Assembly (NCBI RefSeq): GCF_002803085.1
Contig: NZ_NNBJ01000002.1
Span: 641,183-705,182, forward strand
Direction: 5' to 3'
Source: Streptomyces sp. CB01201
Lineage (GTDB): Bacteria; Actinomycetota; Actinomycetes; Streptomycetales; Streptomycetaceae
DNA length: 64,000 nucleotides
The translations under genes and the position numbers were made by a program. Below are positions 49,339 to 56,848 of this stretch, piece after piece. Numbering within the stretch: position 1 is the first letter of the stretch; the number at the start of each line of letters is the position of its first letter. The notes under the pieces were generated by a model, which searched no databases, was not told the origin of the DNA, and worked only from the letters and a program-made list of their open reading frames with translations.

Positions 49339-49782
49339 TCAGTCCGCCTCGCCGGGCCGCCGGTTCTTCAGCCAGGGCCAGCGATGGGCCGCGTGCACCG
49401 CGTTGACGCCGACGATGCCGAGCCAGGTCACGACGAGGCCGTCGAAGCCGCCGTTGACCCCGCCGATCGCGGACAGCGGCACCGCGAGGACCAGCGAGAT
49501 CAGGGCGAAGCCGAAGCGTTCGCCGAAGTGGCTCTCCGAACCGCTGCGGGCCGGACGGCCGCCACGGGCCACGACCACCTGCTGCTCCGCCAGCTGCCGC
49601 CGCACCCGCCGGTCCACGGAGGCGTCGACGCGCTGCTCCACCTTCTCCAGGAAGGACTCGATGAGGGCGGGCTCGAAATCGGGGCCGAGCTCCCTGCGGG
49701 CGTGCAGGGTGGCGTCGAGCTCCTTCTTCAGCTCGGCGTCCTTCAGCAGACTGGGCCGGGGCTCGGCGTCACGGGCGTCCAT
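49339..49782 (-). CDS. Small integral membrane protein with N-terminal coiled coil
   Basis: This 147-residue product has a charged N-terminal half (LLKDAELKKELDATLHARRE, LIESFLEKVEQRVDASVDRR), likely helical, followed by two membrane helices (FGFALISLVLAVPLSAIGG and FDGLVVTWLGIVGVNAVHAA) and a basic tail. It is similar to conserved Streptomyces integral membrane proteins of unknown function. ATG 49782 is preceded at seven bases by TACCTT and has no ribosome-binding site, so it is probably leaderless. The left 29-bp repeat of the island lies 45 bp upstream. Confidence 0.75.
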   Translation of the reverse strand: MDARDAEPRPSLLKDAELKKELDATLHARRELGPDFEPALIESFLEKVEQRVDASVDRRVRRQLAEQQVVVARGGRPARSGSESHFGERFGFALISLVLAVPLSAIGGVNGGFDGLVVTWLGIVGVNAVHAAHRWPWLKNRRPGEAD

Positions 49783-50122
49783 GGTTTTCAAGGTACGCAG
49801 CGGCGCCCGCATCCACAGTGGGGCTAGCCCCCGTATTCCGCCCTCGGGCCAGCACCAGCCCGCCTGGCTCGGGGCGTGGGCATCGCAGGCCGGGCGCACG
49901 TGGCACTCAAGCGGCCGGACCGGAGATGTTTGCGTCGCCAAGGTTGAGGAAGCGCGTAAGTCACTTGATCCGCCGCTGAAGGCCACTATTTACCGCACAC
50001 ACGTGAAGGCCCGTCCCTGCCGGGGCCGGCGAGAACGGGGGAGCCTGGATCAGCCGCGCCCGGCAGGGACGGGAGTTGGGTCGGCGCGGTGCGGCGCCTG
50101 GGCGAGCGAGGAGCGAGGCGAG
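49783..50122. other. Left junction of the accessory island
   Basis: This 340-bp gene-free stretch contains the left 29-bp direct repeat (49827-49855). From it, reading leftward in the frame of the NCS1 permease, 19 further codons run to a TGA at 49771-49769, a possible displaced permease 3' end. Right of the repeat is unique sequence without a gene. Confidence 0.55.
49827..49855. repeat. 29-bp direct repeat, left copy (att-like)
   Basis: The sequence starts GCCCCCGTATTCC and ends GGGCCAGCAC; it is identical to 52930-52958 over all 29 positions and in the same orientation. The bases next to it differ on both sides. The two copies bound 3,074 bp of accessory genes. Confidence 0.85.
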
Positions 50123-50359
50123 TCACATCTGACGCCAAGTCCGCCACGGGCGGGTGATGATCTCCCGGTAGGTGTGGTGGGACGGGTTCTGGCCGCAGTG
50201 CCGTAGCACCCAGTCCTGCGGTTCCGCGAAGCCTTCGCTTGTCGGCGAGGTCTCTCCGTCCACGGCGCACCGCATCGAATACAGCACTGGCTCCGCGTCC
50301 GGCTCGCGGTCGGCTTGGAGCATCCAGGTCTCGTAGCGCAGGACCGAGCGAGGGGTCAC
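50123..50359 (-). CDS. DUF7848-type small protein
   Basis: This 78-residue protein (GTG start) belongs to a small family common in Streptomyces accessory regions: RSVLRYETWMLQADREPDAE, SMRCAVDGETSPTSEGF, DWVLRHCGQNPSHHTYREII. The conserved Cys/His residues could bind a metal ion, which is inference. The start overlaps the stop of the preceding small gene (GTGA). Function is unknown; members are frequent near XRE regulators and mobile-element remnants. Confidence 0.75.
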   Translation of the reverse strand: MTPRSVLRYETWMLQADREPDAEPVLYSMRCAVDGETSPTSEGFAEPQDWVLRHCGQNPSHHTYREIITRPWRTWRQM

Positions 50360-50601
50360 CGTCCCCACCTCCGGTTGGCCACGGCCACCTTCGCGCTCAA
50401 CTCCTCCGTCGGATTCGGCATGCGTACGTCCTCGGGCGGCACGTCCCACTCCAGGCCACCGCACGGCGGCCGAAGTTGCACATACGTCCCCACGTGCCCC
50501 ATCACCACGCCCACCTTGCCGTTCCGTCGGTCGACCACCAGGGCGCCGGCATCGGGCGAGACGGTGTGCCCGTCGGCATCAGGGGTGGGGGCCGTCATCA
50601 T
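50356..50601 (-). CDS. Small conserved protein, LRPP-GG-EW-VPP type (second copy)
   Basis: The 81-residue product (ATG 50601, or ATG 50598 directly after it) contains NGKVGVVMGHVGTYVQLRPP then CGGLEWDVPPEDVR and ends in a short helix, the same plan as the protein at 15737. It overlaps and is coupled to the DUF7848 gene and is divergent from the XRE-DUF5919 regulator, with a 252-bp control region between. No function is known. Weak ribosome-binding site. Confidence 0.68.
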   Translation of the reverse strand: MMTAPTPDADGHTVSPDAGALVVDRRNGKVGVVMGHVGTYVQLRPPCGGLEWDVPPEDVRMPNPTEELSAKVAVANRRWGR

Positions 50602-50793
50602 GACCGCCCCAGCGATGCGGCGCGCGACCGGGCGTCCAGTCGCAGGGCGGGAACACAGTGGGTGGCGCTCATTCGCACGGTGACGCTCCTCAGCGGCGTT
50701 GATACGTGGCCCTGGGCCCGTGGGTGCCGCAGGGTCGGCACCGATCCTCACGCCGGTCACCGGGACGAAGGAACCTCCACCAAACCCCACTTC

Positions 50794-50822
50794 GGGACGT
50801 CCTACACCGTGTAGAACGTCCC
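50794..50822. promoter_or_regulatory. 29-bp near-perfect palindrome upstream of the XRE gene
   Basis: GGGACGTCCTACAC (50794-50807) and GTGTAGAACGTCCC (50809-50822) are complementary at 13 of 14 positions around one central C. A -10-like TACCGT follows at 50826-50831. The position suits an operator for the XRE protein, probably controlling its own gene and the divergent small genes. Confidence 0.7.
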
Positions 50823-50853
50823 TAGTACCGTCCTGGGACGAAGGGGGAGACTC

Positions 50854-51600
50854 GTGCCGAACGAGAGACTGCGAGCCGTCATGGCGGCGGGAGGCTGGAC
50901 GTACGCCGCACTCGCTCAGCAGGTCGAGGTCGATCCCAAGTCGGTCGAGCGCTGGGTGAACCTCGGGCGAATCCCACGTCGTGCCACCGCCCTCCAGACG
51001 GCCAAGGCCCTGGGAGAAGACGTGCACGCACTCTGGCCGGCGCTCCGCCAGGCCCGCCCCGCCCGCGCCATCAGCCCCGAACTGGTGGCGCTCTACCAGC
51101 AGCGGGCCGACCTCCCCGTCTCGACGTTCACCGACCTGATGGCCCAGGCCCGCGAACGGATCGACATCCTCGTCTACGCGGCCGTCTTCCTCCACGAGGC
51201 GTACCCGCGGTTGAACGAACTCCTCACCGAACGCGCCGCCGACGGCTGCACGGTCCGCATCGCGATCGGGGACGTCGACAGCAACACCGTCCAAGCCCGC
51301 GGCCGAGAGGAGCGGTTCGGTCACGGCATCGAGTCCCGCTGCCGTCTCGCCCTCATGCACTACAGACCGCTCGCCAGCACCCCGGGCATCGGAGTCCGCA
51401 CCCACGAAACCACGCTCTACAACTCCCTCTACCGCGCCGACGACCAGCAACTCGTCAACGCCCATGTCTGGGGCGTCAACGCCTACGCCGCCCCCGTATG
51501 GCATCTTCGCCGACACGAGGCGGGCGGCATGTTCGACACCTACGCCGAGAGCTTCGACGCCGTGTGGGCGACCGCAACCCCCGTACGAGAGGAAGACTGA
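50854..51600 (+). CDS. XRE-type regulator with DUF5919 domain
   Basis: The 248-residue protein has an N-terminal helix-turn-helix (WTYAALAQQVEVDPKSVERWVN, split as WTYAALAQQ and VEVDPKSVERWVN) followed by a DUF5919 domain of about 170 residues: RERIDILVYAAVFLHEAYPR, VRIAIGDVDSNTVQARGREE, and a late EAGGMFDTYAESFD. DUF5919 resembles a phospholipase-D-like fold without its HKD motif, which is my impression only. GTG 50854 follows AAGGGGGAG. Two bases separate it from the Nudix gene, so the two form an operon. Confidence 0.82.
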   Translation: MPNERLRAVMAAGGWTYAALAQQVEVDPKSVERWVNLGRIPRRATALQTAKALGEDVHALWPALRQARPARAISPELVALYQQRADLPVSTFTDLMAQARERIDILVYAAVFLHEAYPRLNELLTERAADGCTVRIAIGDVDSNTVQARGREERFGHGIESRCRLALMHYRPLASTPGIGVRTHETTLYNSLYRADDQQLVNAHVWGVNAYAAPVWHLRRHEAGGMFDTYAESFDAVWATATPVREED

Positions 51601-51602
51601 CC

Positions 51603-52073
51603 GTGGCCCGCACCGAGTACTACGACGACCCCAACGCGCCCAAGTCGAACAGCATGGTCGTCGCTGCCTCCGCCGTCGTCACCGACGACCACGGGCGCAT
51701 CCTCCTCCAGCGCCGCCGTGACAACGACCTGTGGGCCCTGCCCGGCGGCGGCATGGACCTCACCGAATCCCTGCCCGGCACAGCCGTCCGCGAGGTCAAA
51801 GAGGAGACCGGCCTGGACGTCGAGATCACGGGTCTGGTCGGCACCTACACCGACCCGAAACACATCATCGCCTACACCGACGGCGAGGTCCGCCGCCAGT
51901 TCAACATCTGCTTCACCGCCCGCATCACCGGCGGCCGGCTTGCTATCTCCGACGAGTCCACCGAACTCCGGTTCGTGCCGCCGGAAGAGATCGAGCAGCT
52001 GCCGATGCACCACACCCAACGACTCAGGCTCCAGCACTTCCTCGAACAGCGCGAAAAGCCGTACTTGGGCTGA
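51603..52073 (+). CDS. Nudix hydrolase
   Basis: This 156-residue Nudix protein hydrolyses a nucleoside diphosphate linked to some other moiety. The Nudix box is intact: GGGMDLTESLPGTAVREVKE then ETGLD, with the metal-binding REVKEE. The N terminus MARTEYYDDPNAPKSNSMVV and the ending LRLQHFLEQREKPYLG are typical of a Streptomyces subgroup found beside XRE regulators. In the integrative element pSAM2 a Nudix-motif protein, Pif, blocks redundant conjugal transfer; a similar role is possible but unproven here. Confidence 0.9.
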   Translation: MARTEYYDDPNAPKSNSMVVAASAVVTDDHGRILLQRRRDNDLWALPGGGMDLTESLPGTAVREVKEETGLDVEITGLVGTYTDPKHIIAYTDGEVRRQFNICFTARITGGRLAISDESTELRFVPPEEIEQLPMHHTQRLRLQHFLEQREKPYLG

Positions 52074-52303
52074 ACTGTCTGACGGCAGGAGAGACGGCTA
52101 GAACCACGAATTTCCCCGCACAACCGCGGACACCAGCGGAACGCAAAACGCACGCTCGCCGGTGAAGAAGCAGATGGAGGGGCTTTCGGGGGACGGGCAT
52201 GCCCCACTCTGATGTTGAGCCACCCGTCTACTACCCGACAGGCGGGGGCTCGGGGTGACCGGCTTCAGGGGGAGATTTTCCGCGCGGCTACTGAGGATGT
52301 GCA

Positions 52304-52810
52304 GTGACGCTCAACCAAAGAATTGATGGCGTTCTCGATCTCGTCTCTGCCGGGGCGGATCGATCGGGCTCGGCTGATTTCGAGGCGAGTTCGAACATTT
52401 ATGCGGCGCTGGCCCTCGGTCGGCTTTTCTGGCCCGACCTGGAGACGGTCGGGGGTGCGGTATTCGTCATTCTGCACGATGGGGATGCCCGGCAAGTGGA
52501 AAATCGGATATCCGCCCGCGAGTGCTCCGCTGTCAGAAATATGGATTGGGGCGCTTTCGTCGAGAGCTTCAATCGGTTCGAAGTAAGGCATCTATTTCGT
52601 GCTTGGCCTGGTTTTCCTGAGGTGTTGAGTCAAGCGGAATTTCTGCTTGCTGAGACTCTGGTGGAAACCTGGTCGGCGAAATTGGCGGCCTCGTTTGTGG
52701 ATCGAGAGTTCTCGGTGTCCATTGAGGAGCCCGTAAGTGAAGAGGGGCCGTGCGTGCTGGTTTCCCAGATCAGTCCTGCCCTGGTCGCTCCCGCCGGTTG
52801 GGCGGGATAG
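52304..52810 (+). CDS. Orphan protein of atypical base composition
   Basis: I do not recognise this 168-residue product. The gene uses codons such as AGA, ATT, GTA and TTT that its neighbours avoid, and is visibly AT-richer, a sign of recent transfer. The start is GTG 52304 with GAGG seven bases upstream. The protein is acidic and probably soluble (YAALALGRLFWPDLETVGGA, VESFNRFEVRHLFRAWPGF, AEFLLAETLVETWSAKLAAS). No signal peptide, membrane segment or catalytic motif is evident. Its end is 64 bp from the permease 3' end and inside the right repeat boundary, so it belongs to the island. Confidence 0.65.
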   Translation: MTLNQRIDGVLDLVSAGADRSGSADFEASSNIYAALALGRLFWPDLETVGGAVFVILHDGDARQVENRISARECSAVRNMDWGAFVESFNRFEVRHLFRAWPGFPEVLSQAEFLLAETLVETWSAKLAASFVDREFSVSIEEPVSEEGPCVLVSQISPALVAPAGWAG

Positions 52811-52874
52811 CGGCCCGGGGGAGGGCTCGGGGCGAGGCGGAGCCCGAGCTGGCGTCGGGTCTGGGCGCGACCCG

Positions 52875-54317
52875 CTATCTGCCGCTCGTGGCGCGGGGCG
52901 GAGCGTCGACCTCGTCGCCGGTCGGGCCGGCCCCCGTATTCCGCCCTCGGGCCAGCACGAAGAAGAGCGCCGCCGGGACCGCGAGTCCCACGAGCCAGGA
53001 GATGTCGGCGCCGTCGAGCGGGGCGACGAGCGGGCCGGTGTAGAAGCTCGTTGCCAGGAACGGGAGTTGGGCGAGTACGCCGATGACGTAGACCGCGAGC
53101 GCGTCCCAGCGCCAGGCGCCGTAGCGGCCCCGGGGGTCGAACAGGGCCGGGATGTCGTAGCGCTCGCGCGAGATCAGGTAGTAGTCGACCAGGTTGATCG
53201 CCGACCACGGCGTGAAGAAGGTCAGCAGGAACAGCAGGAAGTCCTTGAACGACGTCAGGAACGAGTCCTTGCCCGCGAGCGCCACCGCCGTGCCGGCCAC
53301 CATGATGCCGCCGATGTAGAGCGCCCGGGTGCGCGGCCCGATGGTCTTCTGGTCGCGGAACCCGCTGACGCTGGTCACCATCGACATGAAGCCGCCGTAG
53401 GTGTTCAGGACGTTGATGGTGAGCTTGCCGAGCGCGATCGTGAAGTACAGGAACGAGGCGATCAGACCGGTCCCGCCGAGGCCGACGACATAGCCGACCT
53501 GGTTGTCGAGGAAGGCGTCGCCCGCGGTCGCGGCCACCAGGACGCCGAAGGTCATCGACCACTGGGAGCCGAGCGCGGAGCCCGCGAGCGTCCACCAGAA
53601 GGTGGCGCGGGCGCTGGTCGTGCGGGGCAGATAGCGGGAGTAGTCGGCGACGTACGGGCCGAACGCGAGCTGCCAGGACGCGGACAGCGAGATGGCGAGC
53701 AGGAACATCGGCAGGTGGAACGCGCGGTCGTGCAGGACCGCCGTGAGATCCACGCGGTCCAGGAGGCGGACGCCGAGGTAGACGAAGGCGAGGGCGCAGA
53801 TCACGCTCGCCACCCGGCCGAGGGCATGGATGATCCGGTAGCCGATCGTCGCCGTCACCGCGGTGATCAGGGCGAAGATGACGATGCCGGGGGTCTCGCC
53901 GAGGTGGGTGAGTTCGCCGACCGCCTGGCCCGCGAGCACGCTGCCGCTGGCGAAGAAGCCGACGTACATCACGATCACCAGGAGCAGCGGCACCACCGCC
54001 CCGCGCACCCCGAACTGGGCCCGCGAGGAGATCATCTGGGGCAGCCCGAGGCGCGGGCCCTGCGCGGAGTGCAGCGCCATGACGGCGCCGCCGAGCAGGT
54101 TGCCGACGACCAGGCCGACGAGGGACCAGAACGCGCCACCGCCGAACACCACGGCGAGGGCGCCGGTCACGACGGCGGTGATCTGGAGGTTGGCGCCGAG
54201 CCACAGGGTGAACTGGCTGAAGGCGGTGCCGTGCCGCTCGGCGTCGGGGACGACGTCGATGGAGCGGCGCTCGACAAGGGAGGCGGTCCGGCCTGGGGAT
54301 TCGACTGGTTCGGCCAT
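52875..54317 (-). CDS. NCS1-family cytosine/purine permease
   Basis: This 480-residue permease of the nucleobase:cation symporter-1 family has twelve predicted helices. Landmarks are FSQFTLWLGANLQITAVVTG (helix 1), LPQMISSRAQFGVRGAVVPL, ASWQLAFGPYVADYSRYLPR (helix 6 region) and FFTPWSAINLVDYYLISRER. Substrates of the family include cytosine, purines, allantoin and hydantoins; here uncertain. It is divergent from the ammonia-lyase-like gene. Codons 454-463 coincide with the right 29-bp repeat, so the last ~20 residues may have been supplied by an integrated element. Confidence 0.9.
   Translation of the reverse strand: MAEPVESPGRTASLVERRSIDVVPDAERHGTAFSQFTLWLGANLQITAVVTGALAVVFGGGAFWSLVGLVVGNLLGGAVMALHSAQGPRLGLPQMISSRAQFGVRGAVVPLLLVIVMYVGFFASGSVLAGQAVGELTHLGETPGIVIFALITAVTATIGYRIIHALGRVASVICALAFVYLGVRLLDRVDLTAVLHDRAFHLPMFLLAISLSASWQLAFGPYVADYSRYLPRTTSARATFWWTLAGSALGSQWSMTFGVLVAATAGDAFLDNQVGYVVGLGGTGLIASFLYFTIALGKLTINVLNTYGGFMSMVTSVSGFRDQKTIGPRTRALYIGGIMVAGTAVALAGKDSFLTSFKDFLLFLLTFFTPWSAINLVDYYLISRERYDIPALFDPRGRYGAWRWDALAVYVIGVLAQLPFLATSFYTGPLVAPLDGADISWLVGLAVPAALFFVLARGRNTGAGPTGDEVDAPPRATSGR
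52930..52958. repeat. 29-bp direct repeat, right copy (att-like), inside permease 3' end
   Basis: Identical to 49827-49855. On the permease strand it encodes VLARGRNTG plus two bases of the next codon, so the frame continues into either 3' end: the present one (AGPTGDEVDAPPRATSGR) or that at the left copy (ASPTVDAGAAAYLENHGRP). Confidence 0.85.
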
Positions 54318-54463
54318 GCGGAGGGTGTGCTCCTTCGGGACGAGGAGGCGTGAAGGCTTGCCCGGCTGTATATCCTCATGCAGAGTTCTGGGTGTCTGAA
54401 TAACTTGTCAATGGCTCGCACCCGGGCCGTTGTCGCCGCGTCCGGAAATGGTGGTGTTCGCGC

Positions 54464-55963
54464 ATGTTGTCGTCCCACGTCGTGGACGCCTCGCAGGATG
54501 CGACGGCCGGGATCGTCGTCCTCGACGGCGAGACCCTGCCCGTCGCCGACGTCGTCCGGCTCGCCGACGGCGCCGCCCGCCCGGTGCCCGGCGCCGAGGC
54601 GCTGCGCCGCGTCGAGCACGCCTGGCACACCGCCCGCGAACTCGCCGCCTCCGGGCGGGTGTACGGCCGCTCGACCGGCGTCGGCGCCAACCGCAGCGAG
54701 GCCGTGCCGACCGAGGCCGCGGCCGGGCACGGGCTCCGCCTGCTGCGCAGCCACGCCGGGGCCATCGGCGCCCCGCTGCCCGCCCGGGAGGTCCGCGCGA
54801 TGCTCGCGGTGCGGGCCAACCAGCTGCTGGCCGGCGGCGCGGGCCTGCGCCCCAGCGTCGTCGGCGCGCTGTGCGAGGCCCTGGAGGCCGGGGCGCACCC
54901 GGTGGTCAACGAGTTCGGCTCGGTCGGCACCGGGGACATCGCCGCCCTCTCCCAGGTCGGCCTCGCGCTCGCCGGGGAGCACCCCTGGCAGGGCGGGCCC
55001 GAACCCGAGGCGCAGCCCCTCGACAACAACGACGCCCTCGCCCTGATCAGCTCCAACGCGCTCACCCTCGGCCAGGCCGCGCTCGCCCTCGACGAACTGC
55101 GCGGGTTGATCGCGGCCACCGAGATCGTCGGCGCCTTCTCGCTGCTCGCCGTCGACGGCTCCTACGAGGCGTACGCCGAGCCGGTGCACGCAGCCCGCCC
55201 GCACCCCGGCTCGTACGCCACCGCCGCCCGCATGCGCGCGCTGCTCGGCGCCCCCGAGCGGCCCACGCCGCCGCTCGGCCGCATCCAGGACCCGTACGGC
55301 TTCCGCTGTCTGCCGCAGATCCACGGGCCCGCGCGCGATGCGGCCGACGCCCTGGAACGCGTGCTGGCGATCGAGATCAACGCGGCCGCCGAGAACCCGC
55401 TGATCTCGTCCGACGACCTCGCCGCCTACCATCACGGCGGTTTCTACCTGGCCCAACTCGCCCTGGCGCTGGACCACTTCAGGCTCTCGGTCACCCAGGT
55501 CGCGCGGCTGTCCACCTCGCGCCTGTCCGCACTCAACGAGCCCGCCTACACCCGGCTCAAGCCCTTCCTCGCCGACGGCGAGGCCGCCTCGTCGGGCGTG
55601 ATGATCCTGGAGTACGCGGCCGGCGCCGCCCTCGGTGATCTGCGGGCCTTCGCCGCCCCGGCCTCGCTCGGCCACGCTGTACTCTCTCGGGGCGTCGAGG
55701 AGCAGGCCAGCTTCGCCTCGCTCGCGGCCCGCCAGACACTGCGGCTCGGCGGGGCGCTGCGGCTCGTGGTGGGGTGCGAACTCGTCGCGGCGGTAAGGGC
55801 GTTGCGCCAGCGCGGGCTGCGCCCCGACCCGGAGCTGCCGGTCGGGCGGGCGTACGCGCTCGCGGACGCGGTGCTCGACGAGGATGTCACCGACCGGCCG
55901 CTGACCGACGACGTCGACCGGGCGGCCGCACTGCTCGACCGATTCAAGGACAGCCACGCATGA
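54464..55963 (+). CDS. Aromatic amino acid lyase homologue lacking the Ala-Ser-Gly (MIO) motif
   Basis: This 499-residue protein aligns over its whole length with histidine/phenylalanine ammonia-lyases: YGRSTGVGANRSEAV near the N terminus, QPLDNNDALALISSNALTL, QDPYGFRCLPQIHGPARDAA, and EINAAAENPLI. In active lyases the Ala-Ser-Gly that cyclises to the MIO cofactor sits in a GSVGASGDLAPL-type block. Here the block is GSVGTGDIAALSQVGL, one residue shorter and without Ser, so canonical MIO cannot form. The tyrosine in YGRSTGVG is kept. It is divergent from an NCS1 permease and coupled to an RpiR regulator, so a catabolic role on an imported compound is likely. Confidence 0.82.
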   Translation: MLSSHVVDASQDATAGIVVLDGETLPVADVVRLADGAARPVPGAEALRRVEHAWHTARELAASGRVYGRSTGVGANRSEAVPTEAAAGHGLRLLRSHAGAIGAPLPAREVRAMLAVRANQLLAGGAGLRPSVVGALCEALEAGAHPVVNEFGSVGTGDIAALSQVGLALAGEHPWQGGPEPEAQPLDNNDALALISSNALTLGQAALALDELRGLIAATEIVGAFSLLAVDGSYEAYAEPVHAARPHPGSYATAARMRALLGAPERPTPPLGRIQDPYGFRCLPQIHGPARDAADALERVLAIEINAAAENPLISSDDLAAYHHGGFYLAQLALALDHFRLSVTQVARLSTSRLSALNEPAYTRLKPFLADGEAASSGVMILEYAAGAALGDLRAFAAPASLGHAVLSRGVEEQASFASLAARQTLRLGGALRLVVGCELVAAVRALRQRGLRPDPELPVGRAYALADAVLDEDVTDRPLTDDVDRAAALLDRFKDSHA

Positions 55964-55996
55964 AGGACAGTCACGCATGAAGGACAGTCACGCATG
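55946..55996 (+). repeat. Three tandem 17-bp repeats at a cistron junction
   Basis: The unit AAGGACAGYCACGCATG occurs three times (55946-55962, 55963-55979, 55980-55996). Each unit contains an SD-like AAGGA and an ATG. The stop codon of the lyase-like gene is formed across units 1 and 2. Because 17 is not a multiple of 3, each ATG is in a different frame. Confidence 0.8.
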
Positions 55997-56008
55997 AAGG
56001 GGGACGGC

Positions 56009-56848
56009 ATGAGCGAGGGCCCTGCCGCACGGCTGCAACAGCTCTTCGAGGGGCACCGGCTGACCCCGACCCAGCGGCGCATCGCGCACTGCATGGTGCG
56101 CCGCGCCGCCGACGTGCCGTTCCTGTCCAGTGTCGAGCTCGCCGAACTCGCCGGGGTCAGCCAGCCGTCGGTGACCCGGTTCGCGGTCGCCCTCGGCTTC
56201 GACGGCTACCCGGCGCTACGCCGCCACCTGCGCGAGGTGGCTCCCGCCCGGGCCGAGGCCGCCGTCGAGACCTCCTACAACGAGTACCAGCAGGCGGTGC
56301 GGGCCGAGATCGAGAACCTCCAGCACCTGGCCGGGCTGCTCGCCGACCCGGGCCCGGTCGAGAGCGCGGGCCGCCTCCTCGCCGCCTCGCGCCCGCTGCC
56401 CGTGCTGGGCCTGCGCGCGGCCTCCTCGCAGGCCCGTGGCTTCGCCTACTTCGCGGCCAAGGTCCACCCGGACGTGCGGCTGCTCGACGAGGGCGGCACC
56501 ATGCTGGCCGACCGGATCGACGCGGCGCTGCGGGCGGGGGCTTCGGCGCTGCTGTGCTTCGCGCTGCCGCGCCATCCCAAGGAGGTCGTGGAGGCGCTCG
56601 CGTACGCGCAGTCCGCGGGGCTCACCGTGGTGACCGTCGCCGACTCGGCGTTCGCGCCGGTCGCCAAGTACAGCGATCTGCTGATTCCGGCGGCGGTCGG
56701 CACCGGGCTCGCCTTCGACACGGCGTGTGCGCCGATGCTGCTGGGGCGGGTGCTTCTGGAGGCCATGTGCGATGGCCTGCCGGATGCGCAGGCCCGCCTG
56801 GAGGAGTTCGACGCGCGGGCCGCTGCGCGGGGGCTGTTCGTGGAGTAG
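56009..56848 (+). CDS. RpiR-family transcriptional regulator (HTH plus SIS)
   Basis: This 279-residue regulator has an N-terminal RpiR helix-turn-helix (SSVELAELAGVSQPSVTRFA, then VALGFDGYPALRRHL) and a C-terminal SIS sugar-isomerase-like sensor domain (PVLGLRAASSQARGFAYFAA; LCFALPRHPKEVVEALAYAQ). ATG 56009 is preferred because AAGGGGG lies seven bases upstream; ATG 55994, at the end of the third tandem repeat, is in frame and would add five residues. It should control the lyase-like gene and the divergent NCS1 permease, responding to a phosphorylated or related metabolite. Confidence 0.88.
   Translation: MSEGPAARLQQLFEGHRLTPTQRRIAHCMVRRAADVPFLSSVELAELAGVSQPSVTRFAVALGFDGYPALRRHLREVAPARAEAAVETSYNEYQQAVRAEIENLQHLAGLLADPGPVESAGRLLAASRPLPVLGLRAASSQARGFAYFAAKVHPDVRLLDEGGTMLADRIDAALRAGASALLCFALPRHPKEVVEALAYAQSAGLTVVTVADSAFAPVAKYSDLLIPAAVGTGLAFDTACAPMLLGRVLLEAMCDGLPDAQARLEEFDARAAARGLFVE

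Noticed and set aside
55946..55996. Frameshifted duplicate of the lyase C terminus
   Set aside because: Only 17 bp is repeated and the first copy already contains the end of the gene; a tandem repeat explains it fully.
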